A stretch of 64,000 nt of DNA, taken from Streptomyces tuirus (GTDB lineage Bacteria; Actinomycetota; Actinomycetes; Streptomycetales; Streptomycetaceae). The notes below the pieces were generated by a model. It ran no database searches. It was not told the origin of the DNA and worked only from the letters and a program-made list of their open reading frames with translations. The stretch's first letter is position 1. Every line of letters starts with the position of its first letter. Of the stretch, positions 27,243-35,715 are shown in pieces. The stretch is from the NCBI GenBank assembly GCA_018195615.1, contig JAGTPG010000002.1:3724501-3788500 (forward strand), written 5' to 3'. The translations under genes and the position numbers were made by a program.

Positions 27243-27785
27243 ATGTCCGCTGAGTCGGGGGCCGAGCGGCCGGAGGCGCAGCGCCCGCAGCGCTCCCTCG
27301 CCGGGAACATCGCCTTCGGAGCGGGCGTGCTCCTCGTGCTGGCGACGGCGACGCTCGGCGCGTTCGCGGCTGTGAGCCTGCTGGGCGGTGCGGTGGACGC
27401 GGCCCCGCTGTCGAGCGTCGTGCCCGAGGACGGGAACAACGCCGTCGTGGTGGGAGGCATCGCGATCGGCGGGCTGACCGGGCTGATGCTGCCGGTGATC
27501 CTCTTCGGCATGGTGCGGGGGAACGAGAACACGCCCCGGGTCGGCCCGGTCTCCGCTGCCCGCAAGGTGCTGGCGGTTCTGGTGTTCGACGTCTGCCTGC
27601 TGCTCGTGGCGCTGCTCGTCGCCCAGCTGGGCCGGTTCCTCCCGGCCCAGCTCACCACGGTCGTCGCCGTCTTCGCGGTCGGGTTCAGCTGGATGCCGCT
27701 GGCGATGGTCCCCTGGGAGCGGTTCGGGCTGGGTGAGGTGTTCGGCAAGCGGCGCGGCTCGTCCGCGTCAGACCAGGCGGAGTGA
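27243..27785 (+). CDS. Hypothetical four-helix membrane protein
   Basis: A 180-residue protein starting MSAESGAERPEAQRPQRS with AAGGGGAGGG upstream of the ATG. Four membrane helices are visible (IAFGAGVLLVLATATLGAFAA, AVVVGGIAIGGLTGLMLPVIL, VLAVLVFDVCLLLVALLVAQ, VVAVFAVGFSWMPLAMV). I recognise no family. Its 3' end overlaps the convergent next gene by 18 bases. Confidence 0.75.
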   Translation: MSAESGAERPEAQRPQRSLAGNIAFGAGVLLVLATATLGAFAAVSLLGGAVDAAPLSSVVPEDGNNAVVVGGIAIGGLTGLMLPVILFGMVRGNENTPRVGPVSAARKVLAVLVFDVCLLLVALLVAQLGRFLPAQLTTVVAVFAVGFSWMPLAMVPWERFGLGEVFGKRRGSSASDQAE

Positions 27786-28355
27786 GTCCGCCAGTTCGTC
27801 GGCGACCCTCGTGAGTTCCGCGCCGAGCCCGAGTGACGTCCACAGCATCCGGCACTCCAGCGCCGTGGGGTGCCGGCGCGGCAGCACGTAGTGCGCCACG
27901 CCCTCCACGACCGTTCCGCTCTCCGCGTCCGGGTCCGTCGGCTCCTGGCGGTGCACACGCAGGGCCGGTCCCAGGGGCAGCTCGACCTCGGTGAGGACCT
28001 GCCCGCCGAAGTACGGGCCCTCCGCGCGCTCGGCCTCCGCACGGAACGCGGCCGTACTCCGGGCCTCCGGCGGGACGTTCAGCTCCCGCACCGTGCAACT
28101 GGCGACGACCGGCCCGTCCTGGGGTGCCAGGACCGCCGCGCACAGGGCGCCCTGGCGTACCGCCGCACCCCAGTACCAGAGCAGGTCCGTCGCGAACGCC
28201 TCGTGCCACTGCTCGGGGACGCCGTCGCCCAGGTGTTGTCCGGCGAGGGTGCGCGCCCATGCCTCGGGGTCCTCGCATCTGAGGTCCAGGACCAGCCAGT
28301 TGTGGTGGGCGGGCAGCGCGACGCGGCACTCCCGCCACTCCCCCGGGTTCGTCAT
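27768..28355 (-). CDS. Hypothetical protein, last gene of the type VII-like cassette
   Basis: A 195-residue soluble protein beginning MTNPGEWRECRVALPAHHNWLVLDL. It has conserved-looking hydrophobic/aromatic blocks (LLWYWGAAVRQGALCAAVLAP, HYVLPRRHPTALECRMLW) but no motif I recognise. It starts seven bases after the stop of the putative secreted protein, so the two are probably co-translated; an immunity or accessory role is possible but only inferred. It overlaps the convergent gene by 18 bases. Confidence 0.72.
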   Translation of the reverse strand: MTNPGEWRECRVALPAHHNWLVLDLRCEDPEAWARTLAGQHLGDGVPEQWHEAFATDLLWYWGAAVRQGALCAAVLAPQDGPVVASCTVRELNVPPEARSTAAFRAEAERAEGPYFGGQVLTEVELPLGPALRVHRQEPTDPDAESGTVVEGVAHYVLPRRHPTALECRMLWTSLGLGAELTRVADELADSLRLV

Positions 28356-28362
28356 GGCCGGC

Positions 28363-29754
28363 TCACACTCCGGCCAGTGACGCGTCGGAGCCGGTGACAT
28401 CGGGCTGCGGCTCGCTGCCGAACAGGCCGACGAAGCTGTTGGTGTCGGAGGCCGCGCCCGTCCCGGTGCCGCCGAGACCCACCGCGTTGAACGCCATGGC
28501 CTGCTTGAACGCGTCGGGCGTGCCGATGAAGGCCAGGTCCGCCGGGTCGATGTTCTTGATGCGGGCGAGTTCGTCGACCATGCCCGGCCCCGCGTACATG
28601 CTGGCCAGGCCACGCGGACCGGCGGCGGTGTAGGCGTCGCGGGCGGCCGAGAGGTTGTCGCCGACCTTGAACAGGTCCCGCCAGTTGCCCCGGATGGTGG
28701 CCAGGTCGTCCGCGAAGGAACTCGGCAGTCCGCGGAAGGCCGCCCTCAGGCCCACGTCCGGCAGGGCCGCCCCGGGGCGCGCTCCGGCCCTGGCCCCGAC
28801 CATGGACTCGACGAGTGCGCGGCGCGCGGCCGAGTTCATGCCCGGGTTCCAGCCGCGCACGTACTGCGTGGCCGCCGTCCAGACGCGGCTGCGGCCGACG
28901 GTGGCGGCGGCCTTGGCGCCCGCGGAGAAGACGCGTCCGATGCCGAACGTGGCGAGGCCGAGCACGTCGATCGCCACGTCGCCCCAGGAGCCGTCGCCGT
29001 TGATGGCGAGCAGCACATGGCAGACCAAGGAGATCGCCGTCATCACCAGCGCGATGGTGCCGAGCACGCCTGCCAGCGCCTGTCCGATGACGGGAATCCA
29101 GCCGACGAGCAGCGACAGCACTCCGCACACGGCGGCGATGGCTCCCGTGATGTCGCTGACGATCTTCAGGGTGTCGCGCAGGTCGTCCAGCCAGCCGTCG
29201 TTGAGGCCGTCGCCCTCGGTGGTGTCGTGGATGCGCTTGGCGGCCTTGTCGCCGGCCTCCTTGTGACGGGTTTTCAGCTTGTCGAGCTGGCCGCGCAGTC
29301 CGTCCAGCCCCTCCTGGAGGTCGGTGACCGCCTTGTCGAGCTTGTCCTGTCCGGCGTCGTCGGTGCCCTTCGGCGGGTTCTCGGCCTTGGACCTGGCCGT
29401 GGACAGGCTGTTGTGCTTCGTCTCGGCCTGGGTGAGGAGCTTGTCCGCCTCCCCCTGGATCGTCTCCAGGTCGGTGGAGTAGTCCTTGAGGGCGACACCG
29501 GCATCCGCGTAGCGGTCATGGGCCTTGCTCACCGTCTTGGCCGTCTCGTTCGCCTTCTCGGCGAAGGCCCGTCCGGCCTCGGAGTCCCAGCTCTCCAGGT
29601 TGCCGATCCGGCGCAGGGCGTCGGCGGTCCTGGTGATGGTCTCGGCCGTGGCCGTGAACCGGCGGGCGAGTGCCTTCATGTCGTGGACGTCGCCGGGCAC
29701 GGGGTCACCGCTCTCCCCCAGCACCTCCCACCGGTGGTCGGCGGGGCGGGTCAC
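28363..29754 (-). CDS. Putative type VII-secreted protein with WXG-like N-terminus
   Basis: A 463-residue protein. The first 110 residues resemble the helical-hairpin T7SS-substrate domain: GDPVPGDVHDMKALARRFTATAETITRTADALRRI, then the tryptophan in LESWDSEAGRAFAEKANE. A coiled-coil region follows (about 90-175), then hydrophobic helices (about 195-275, SLLVGWIPVIGQALAGVLGTIALVM). The C-terminal 190 residues match no toxin domain I know. Its GTG overlaps the small WXG-like gene's stop. Operon with three unknowns points to secretion through an ESX-like system, whose core is not in the window. Confidence 0.7.
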   Translation of the reverse strand: MTRPADHRWEVLGESGDPVPGDVHDMKALARRFTATAETITRTADALRRIGNLESWDSEAGRAFAEKANETAKTVSKAHDRYADAGVALKDYSTDLETIQGEADKLLTQAETKHNSLSTARSKAENPPKGTDDAGQDKLDKAVTDLQEGLDGLRGQLDKLKTRHKEAGDKAAKRIHDTTEGDGLNDGWLDDLRDTLKIVSDITGAIAAVCGVLSLLVGWIPVIGQALAGVLGTIALVMTAISLVCHVLLAINGDGSWGDVAIDVLGLATFGIGRVFSAGAKAAATVGRSRVWTAATQYVRGWNPGMNSAARRALVESMVGARAGARPGAALPDVGLRAAFRGLPSSFADDLATIRGNWRDLFKVGDNLSAARDAYTAAGPRGLASMYAGPGMVDELARIKNIDPADLAFIGTPDAFKQAMAFNAVGLGGTGTGAASDTNSFVGLFGSEPQPDVTGSDASLAGV

Positions 29755-30053
29755 TTCTTCTTCCCCTTGCCGACGAGCGCGTTGTACAGCGCGGTGTCGA
29801 GCTCTGTGTAGGCCTTCCCGGCCTCCTTGGCGATGGTGCCGAGCCCCTGGATCTCCTCGATCATCTTCTTGCGGTTGTCGTCCCAGCCGTCGGAGAACTC
29901 CTGGAGCCGGTCGTGCAGCGTCTGGTGGCCGACGGTGCGGCGGTCGTAGGACTCCATGAGCTTGTCGAGCCCTTCCAGCTCGGTCGCCACCGTCCGCAAG
30001 CCCGTTCCGGCCGTGTCGAGATCCTTCGTCGAGACCCTGAGCTTCTTGCTCAC
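29751..30053 (-). CDS. Small WXG100-like partner protein
   Basis: A 100-residue all-helical protein, MSKKLRVSTKDLDTAGTGLRTVATELEGLDKLMES...GWDDNRKKMIEEIQGL, ending GKGKKK. Size and two-helix layout with a central Trp (W-D-D rather than W-x-G) are like ESAT-6/WXG100 proteins, which pair with larger T7SS substrates. It overlaps both neighbours (ATGA/GTGA-type junctions), so the three genes are translationally coupled. Confidence 0.68.
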   Translation of the reverse strand: MSKKLRVSTKDLDTAGTGLRTVATELEGLDKLMESYDRRTVGHQTLHDRLQEFSDGWDDNRKKMIEEIQGLGTIAKEAGKAYTELDTALYNALVGKGKKK

Positions 30054-30679
30054 TCCCGCTCCTCCCCCGTCCGCTCCTGCTCGCGGTGCTGCCAGCGCAA
30101 GGTTCCGGCCACCGCGTCGAACAACTCCACCATGGCGTCCGCGATCGGCTCCAGCGGTGTGCTGAAGGTCAGCATCAGCACCTCGTCGCGGTCCGGGACC
30201 GGTACGAAGTACTCGACGACGGTGTCCTCGAACTCGGAGCCCAGCTTCCGTGACTGCTTCGTCCGTTCCTGCCGCCGCACCCGGGCCACGCGTCCGACAG
30301 CGGGCAGCGTCGCCAGCGTGACCTCGCCGGATCCGGCCAGGGCGGCGACCGCGTCGAGGCCGTCGAACCTCTCGTAGAGGCGGGAGATCAGCAGGGAGGC
30401 CGACAGCGGGATGCCACCGGCCTCCAGGAACGACAGGTACAGCACCACTCCGCCCTGTTCGACGGCGCTCTCGGCCGTGCCGAGCAGCTGCTGCTCGGCC
30501 TTGCGGCGCAGGACGGGCTGGTCGTCGACGCCCGTGAACTGCCGTCTGACCAGGGCGTTCACGGACGCCTCGCGGCGGTCCGCGGGCAGCAGCGGGATGC
30601 GGTACCAGTCCTCGGGCGTCATCAGCCCGAAGACCGGCGCGCGCGGCCCGGCCGGCTCTGTCGTCGGGGCTTGGCTCAC
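30050..30679 (-). CDS. Hypothetical protein heading the type VII-like cassette
   Basis: A 209-residue soluble protein. The second half (EFEDTVVEYFVPVPDRDEVLMLTFSTPLEPIADAMVELFDAVAGTLRW) is reminiscent of the LpqN/PsbP-like folds associated with secretion substrates; the first half has DWYRIPLLPADRREASVNALVRRQF. No signal peptide. By position it could be a chaperone or regulator for the downstream WXG pair. This is inference; the family is not firmly identified. Confidence 0.65.
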   Translation of the reverse strand: MSQAPTTEPAGPRAPVFGLMTPEDWYRIPLLPADRREASVNALVRRQFTGVDDQPVLRRKAEQQLLGTAESAVEQGGVVLYLSFLEAGGIPLSASLLISRLYERFDGLDAVAALAGSGEVTLATLPAVGRVARVRRQERTKQSRKLGSEFEDTVVEYFVPVPDRDEVLMLTFSTPLEPIADAMVELFDAVAGTLRWQHREQERTGEERE

Positions 30680-30758
30680 TGTCGTTCTCTCACGTGCGAC
30701 CGAAAAGGGACCTCGTCAAGGGCCGCTCGTCGTCCGCCCCCAGCGATGCCGGCCCAGC

Positions 30759-31970
30759 TTAGCCGCCGGGTGCCCGGCGCCTCCGGCTCCCGCGAACCCT
30801 CACCCGAGGCTCACTTTTCGGCCACAAGCGGGGCTTCTGCTTCGCCGCCAGGTCCTCCACCCAGCCGAACGCCAGCACACAGCAGCCGATCAGGATCCAC
30901 ACCACGACCAGCACCGGCCAGACGCTCTCCAGCAGCCCGGGGACGTTCTGCTCCAGCGCGGGGATGCCCCACAGCCGGTCCCACAGCGTCGCGGCGGCCA
31001 GGATGCAGATGTTGTGCCAGAGGTAGATCGTCACGGCCCGGGAGTTGAGCAGGGTGATCGCCCCGGCCCAGGGGCGCAGCCGGCGCGGCCACTCGGACCA
31101 GGACGGGCTGACGTGCAGCAGCAGCAACACCGTGCCGAAGGACCACAGGGCCTGCGCCAAGGGCATGCTGTCCAGGTCGTTGCCCGGGCCGAAGCCGTGG
31201 TGCAGGGCGTACCAGAGGCCGACCAGGGCGATGACGGGCGCCACGGACGGGACGAGGTAGCTGGGCAGCCGCCGCAGGACGCCCTCCTGGTGGGCCATGC
31301 CGAGGATCCAGCAGGCGCCGAAGGTGGAGAAGTCCGTGAGCTCCGAGGGGATCCGCTCGCCGGGCAGCGTGAGCCAGCCCTGCTCGAAGGCGACCGCCAG
31401 GGCGATCGGCGCGAGCAAGGTGACCGCCGGCATCGCGCGCAGGGCCTTCAGCAGCAGCGGGGACAGCAGGACGAACCAGAGGTAGGCGCGGATGTACCAC
31501 AGCGGGCCGGCGAGTTCCGCCGCCCAGTCCTCGCCGACGAAGCCGTGCAGGCCGGGCAGCCCCTCGGCGTACGGCGGGTCGCTGAGCGGGACGATCCAGA
31601 AGGTGAGGTGGAGCCACCACCAGCCGGGGTGCCCGTCGGCGTCCGGTCCCCAGCCCTGCAGGACCATGCCGGTGACGCCGACGACACCCAGCAGCCACAG
31701 CGGAGGCAGCAGCCGGCGCATCCGGCCGCGGATCACCTGGACGGCCGGGCGCCGCAGCGAGCGGGCCATGAGATGGCCGGCGAGGGCGAACATCACGCCC
31801 ATGGACGGGAACAGCAGCGGCAGCCAGGCCCACCCGGTCAGGTGGTAGAGCACGACCCGGAACAGGGCGAGGGCGCGCAGCAGGTCGAAGTACCGGTCGC
31901 GGGCGGGTGCGGTGCCGGGTGCCCGCGCGTCCGCCGGCGCCTGGGCGACGGGAGTCTGCTGCATGGTCAT
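30759..31970 (-). CDS. Acyltransferase 3 family membrane protein
   Basis: A 403-residue integral membrane protein with about ten helices, beginning after a short Ala/Pro-rich tail with RYFDLLRALALFRVVLYHLTGWAW, the family's start with the catalytic His. Other marks are FPSMGVMFALAGHLMARSL, WYIRAYLWFVLLSPLLL and YLWHNICILAAATLWD. These enzymes O-acylate cell-surface sugars, moving acyl groups across the membrane. Its ATG overlaps the TGA of the deacetylase-glycosyltransferase gene, so both likely build or decorate the same polysaccharide. Confidence 0.9.
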   Translation of the reverse strand: MTMQQTPVAQAPADARAPGTAPARDRYFDLLRALALFRVVLYHLTGWAWLPLLFPSMGVMFALAGHLMARSLRRPAVQVIRGRMRRLLPPLWLLGVVGVTGMVLQGWGPDADGHPGWWWLHLTFWIVPLSDPPYAEGLPGLHGFVGEDWAAELAGPLWYIRAYLWFVLLSPLLLKALRAMPAVTLLAPIALAVAFEQGWLTLPGERIPSELTDFSTFGACWILGMAHQEGVLRRLPSYLVPSVAPVIALVGLWYALHHGFGPGNDLDSMPLAQALWSFGTVLLLLHVSPSWSEWPRRLRPWAGAITLLNSRAVTIYLWHNICILAAATLWDRLWGIPALEQNVPGLLESVWPVLVVVWILIGCCVLAFGWVEDLAAKQKPRLWPKSEPRVRVRGSRRRRAPGG

Positions 31971-34168
31971 CCGGCGGACCTCCCGCCCACCGGCTGCTCG
32001 GAAGTGCCGCTGCCCGGCCCGGGCAGGCCCACCGCGCCGGTGCGCCGGAGCTTCTGCCAGCGCAGCCGGCCGCCGGTGAGGGCGGTGATCCAGGACTGGA
32101 GCAGGACGACGTACATGAGCTGGCGGTAGAGGAGCTGCTGGAGCGGCAGCGAGATCAGGTGGGTCATGCGTTCCTTGTCCAGATGGAACGCGTAGGCGGC
32201 GCACACCCCTTGCACCGCGAGGACGCCCAGCCAGGCGCCGATGGTCTTCTCCGTCGGGCCGAACACCAGCCCGTACAGCAGGAACACGTCGATCAGCGGG
32301 GCCAGCAGCGGTGCCACGACCATGAACATCGACACCAGCGGGAGGCCCACGCGGCCGAAGCGGCCCGAGTGGCCCCGGTCGACGACGGACCGGCGGTGCT
32401 TCCAGATCGCCTGCATCGTGCCGTAGGACCAGCGGTAGCGCTGGGACCACAACTGCTGGACGGACTCCGGGGCCTCGGTCCAGGCGACGGCCTTCTCGGC
32501 GTACACCACGTGCCAGCCGTCGCGGTGCATGGCCATGGTGATGTCGGTGTCCTCGGCGAGCGTGTCGTCGCTCATGCCTCCGACGCGTTCCAGTGCGCTG
32601 CGCCGGAACGCGCCGACCGCGCCGGGGATCGTCGGCATGCAGCGCAGCACGTCGTACATCCGGCGGTCGAGGTTGAAGCCCATCACGTACTCGATGTGCT
32701 GCCACGCGCCGATGAGCGAGTTCCGGTTGCCGACCTTGGCGTTGCCCGCGACGGCGCCCACCCGCGGGTCACCGAAGGGCTGCACCAGTTCGCGGACGGT
32801 GGTCGGTTCGAAGACCGTGTCGCCGTCCATCATCACGATCAGGTCGTACCGGGCGTTGGCGATGCCCCGGTTGAGGGCGGCGGGCTTGCCCGCGTTGAGC
32901 TGGCGGACGACGCGTACGCCGGGCAGGTCGAGGTTCTCGACGATGCGCGCGGTGCCGTCGCTCGACCCGTCGTCGATGACCAGGACTTCGATGGGATGGT
33001 CGCTCGCGACCAGCGAACGGACCGTCTGCTCGATGCACTTGGCCTCGTTGTAGGCGGGCACGAGGACGGACACCGGTTCGGTGACGGGCTCGCCCCAGCG
33101 GAAGCCGCGCCGGCGGACCCGGCGGGCGTGCGCGACGGAGAGGATCAGCATCAGCCCGAGCCGCCCGAAGACCAGCACACCGACGACGGCGAGACCGGCG
33201 ACGAGCACGTCGGTCGTCTTCTCGGAGGCCTGCACGAGGAAGACCCACGCCTCGCCCTTCAGCGACTCCAGCCCGGCGACCGTCGTGTGCGCGCTGGGGG
33301 CGTCCAGGGCTCCGGTGAGGGTGTCGAAGCGGTAGCCCTTGTCCTTCAGTCCGGAGATGTACCGGTCGAGCGCGGCCACGGTCTGGGAGCGGTCGCCGCC
33401 GGAGTCGTGCATCAGCACGATGGCGCCCTCGCCGCCCTTCGGCGTGGCGTTGCGGATGATCTGCTGGACCCCGGGCCTGCGCCAGTCCTCGCTGTCGGTG
33501 TTGTTGACGACGGTGATGTAGCCCTTGCTGCCGATGTACTCGGTGACCGGCCAGGAGTTGTTGTCCATGTTCTGGGAGAACGACGAGTAGGGCGGGCGGA
33601 ACAGCGAGGTGCGGATGCCGGCCGCCCCGGCCAGCGCGAGCTGGTTCTGCGACAGCTCCCAGTCGACGCGGCTCCTGCTCTGCAGGGACAGGTCGGGGTG
33701 GTTGAAGGTGTGCAGCCCGATCTCGTGGCCCTCGTCGACCATGCGCTGGACGAGGTCCGGGTAACGGGAGGCCATCGTGCCGGTGATGAAGAAGACGGCG
33801 TGGGCGTCGTACTTCTTCAGCACGTCGAGGACCTTGGGCGTCCACATCGGGTCCGGCCCGTCGTCGAAGGTCAGCACCAGCTCGTGGTCCGGGAGTTCCA
33901 GACTGGTGGGCCGCCCTTCGCGGGTGTCGATGACGGGCCCGCCCTTCAGGATGTCCTTCGGGACACGGTCGTTCGCGGCAGGTGGTCCGACGCGGTGGTC
34001 GGCGAGGATCTCGCTGTGCACATAGCCGCGCAGCATGAGCATCGCCATCAGCGCGACGAGCACGAGCAGGGGCAGCAACAGGCGCATGGGCAGGCGGCGG
34101 CGCGAGCGGTTGCGGGAACCGCCACGGGCTCGGGGCGCGCGGCCGGGGCGGTGGGAACGGGTTGCCAT
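31967..34168 (-). CDS. Bifunctional polysaccharide deacetylase / family 2 glycosyltransferase
   Basis: A 733-residue membrane fusion. After a TM helix (LPMRLLLPLLVLVALMAML) comes a NodB deacetylase (LVLTFDDGPDPMWTPKVLDVL, HTFNHPDLS, RPPYSS, VLMHDSG). A second TM leads to a processive GT2 synthase: VSVLVPAYNEAKCIEQT, IDDGSSDGT, MMDGDTVFEP (DxD), DDTLAEDTDIT and QLWSQRYRWSYGTMQ (QxxRW). Four C-terminal helices follow. The layout resembles chitin/hyaluronan-type synthases joined to a deacetylase, suggesting an exported partly deacetylated amino-sugar polymer. Start ATG 34168; coupled to the acyltransferase. Confidence 0.93.
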   Translation of the reverse strand: MATRSHRPGRAPRARGGSRNRSRRRLPMRLLLPLLVLVALMAMLMLRGYVHSEILADHRVGPPAANDRVPKDILKGGPVIDTREGRPTSLELPDHELVLTFDDGPDPMWTPKVLDVLKKYDAHAVFFITGTMASRYPDLVQRMVDEGHEIGLHTFNHPDLSLQSRSRVDWELSQNQLALAGAAGIRTSLFRPPYSSFSQNMDNNSWPVTEYIGSKGYITVVNNTDSEDWRRPGVQQIIRNATPKGGEGAIVLMHDSGGDRSQTVAALDRYISGLKDKGYRFDTLTGALDAPSAHTTVAGLESLKGEAWVFLVQASEKTTDVLVAGLAVVGVLVFGRLGLMLILSVAHARRVRRRGFRWGEPVTEPVSVLVPAYNEAKCIEQTVRSLVASDHPIEVLVIDDGSSDGTARIVENLDLPGVRVVRQLNAGKPAALNRGIANARYDLIVMMDGDTVFEPTTVRELVQPFGDPRVGAVAGNAKVGNRNSLIGAWQHIEYVMGFNLDRRMYDVLRCMPTIPGAVGAFRRSALERVGGMSDDTLAEDTDITMAMHRDGWHVVYAEKAVAWTEAPESVQQLWSQRYRWSYGTMQAIWKHRRSVVDRGHSGRFGRVGLPLVSMFMVVAPLLAPLIDVFLLYGLVFGPTEKTIGAWLGVLAVQGVCAAYAFHLDKERMTHLISLPLQQLLYRQLMYVVLLQSWITALTGGRLRWQKLRRTGAVGLPGPGSGTSEQPVGGRSAG

Positions 34169-34483
34169 CAGGGGTGGTACTCCGGGCTGGTGCGGGGACG
34201 GGGTGCGTGCGGGGAGGCGGGCCTGGGCCGGGCCGGGGCGGGGCCGGCGGTGAGCCGAGCGGGGTGGGCCGGGTGATGGACGTTCGTCGACGGGCCGTGC
34301 GGAGGGGTGGCGGCCTGCGAGCCGGCCAACCTGGGCCGCCCGGCAGGGCTGCGGTGTCGCGGCTGGGCCGGACGGCACGACGCCCCAGCCGTCGGCCGGG
34401 CCGGCTCACCTGACGACACGGCTGATCAACAGCCCTCAGGCGCTCCGGACCCGGCGTCCGCGGTCGGCCGGCCGGCGGCCCGG
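34169..34483. other. Gene-free G+C-rich stretch
   Basis: About 315 bases between the two minus-strand genes. No coding frame with family-like sequence, no clear promoter and no strong hairpin were seen. Confidence 0.55.
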
Positions 34484-35488
34484 TTACGCCGTCGGCGACT
34501 CGGCGACCGGCTGGGGCGGAGCCGCACCGTCGGCGACCGTGCCGGTGTCGCCGCCGTCGCCGGTGCCCGTGGTCACGGTCGGCTCGGGCGACGGGACGGT
34601 CGTCGGCGTCGGGTCGGATGCGGGCGTGCCCGGCGGGTCCGCCGGCGTGCTCGCAGTCGGCTCGGCGCCGCCGCTGCCAGGGGCGGGTGAGGTCCGGGTC
34701 ACGGCCGGCGAGGGCTCGGCGGTCGTGCCGGGACGCCCTGGGCCGGCGGAGGCCGCGGGTTCACGGGCGCTCACGCCGGGCGCGGGTGCCGTGGCCTCGC
34801 CGGTCGTCGGCGCGCTGTCCGGGGCGGTGGCTCCGGTGCCGGCGGTCGGTGCCGACTGCTCCGGCTGGGGCGGGGTGTCGACCTGCCCCGCCGGCCGGCC
34901 CTCCTGCTGGCCCGGCACGGGCAGCCAGGGGGCGTTGGAGTTGCCCGACATCAGCGTGGCGACGATGACGACGGCGTAGCCCCCGCAGGCCAGGGCGACG
35001 GCCATGCCGATCCGGCGCAGGCGGCTCCTGCGGCGGCCGGACTCGTCGACGAACACGGGCCGGTCGGCCGCGGACTCGGGGCTCGCGCCGGGACCTTCCT
35101 TGACATGCCGTATGAACCCGTCGCCGAGCTGTACGGCGTCGAGCTGCACGGTGACCTCGTGCGGGTCGTGGGTGTGCTCGGCGGGGTCGTCGCCCGGCGG
35201 GGTGGTCCCGGCCGGCTCGACATCCTCCTGCCAGGGGTCACGGACGGCGGGCCGGCTCGCGGTGTCCGGGGCCGGGGAGCCGGTCCCGCCGTCGTTCTGC
35301 CGGGGGATGCCGCGCAGTATCTCCGTCCCGGCGGGCGGCCGGCTGCCGGTCGCCTGGACGTCGCTGCCGGTGAAGACCTGCGTGGCTCTCCGGTCCCGGC
35401 CTCTGCCGTCCGTGGGGAGTTCACCGGTCGTCGCCGAGGCCTCGGGCCATTCGGGTTGGGCGTCTTCTCGCCACTGTGTCACGCGCAC
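34484..35488 (-). CDS. Single-pass membrane protein with long Pro/Thr-rich outer domain
   Basis: A 334-residue hypothetical. The cytoplasmic half is acidic and Pro-rich (EDVEPAGTTPPGDDPAEHTHDP, VTVQLDAVQLGDGFIRH), then RRRSRLRRIGMAVALACGGYAVVIVATLM forms one membrane helix, and about 150 residues of Pro/Thr/Ala/Ser repeats follow outside. It lacks a cell-wall sorting motif. It lies upstream of the deacetylase-glycosyltransferase gene on the same strand and could be a partner in that envelope pathway (inference). GTG start. Confidence 0.75.
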   Translation of the reverse strand: MRVTQWREDAQPEWPEASATTGELPTDGRGRDRRATQVFTGSDVQATGSRPPAGTEILRGIPRQNDGGTGSPAPDTASRPAVRDPWQEDVEPAGTTPPGDDPAEHTHDPHEVTVQLDAVQLGDGFIRHVKEGPGASPESAADRPVFVDESGRRRSRLRRIGMAVALACGGYAVVIVATLMSGNSNAPWLPVPGQQEGRPAGQVDTPPQPEQSAPTAGTGATAPDSAPTTGEATAPAPGVSAREPAASAGPGRPGTTAEPSPAVTRTSPAPGSGGAEPTASTPADPPGTPASDPTPTTVPSPEPTVTTGTGDGGDTGTVADGAAPPQPVAESPTA

Positions 35489-35715
35489 GCACTTCCCCCA
35501 CGGGATGGTTCAGGTGCGCGTACGACCTGAGCACCCGTCGTCGGACCCGGGCCCCCACCCGTTCCGAGCGCCCCCCTTTACCACACCGTGCTCAGGCGTC
35601 GAAGATAGCGCACGCGCAGGTTCTGTGTGGACCGCGTGCGGAATCGTGTCAGCCGTGATACGTCATGAGGACATCGTCCATGGCGGGAACCCGCCCCCGG
35701 CGGGGCCGGGAGCCC

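Noticed and set aside
34169-34483. A hidden gene between the deacetylase-synthase and the Pro-rich protein
   Set aside because: Open frames here are short, Arg/Gly-rich in all frames and lack ribosome sites.
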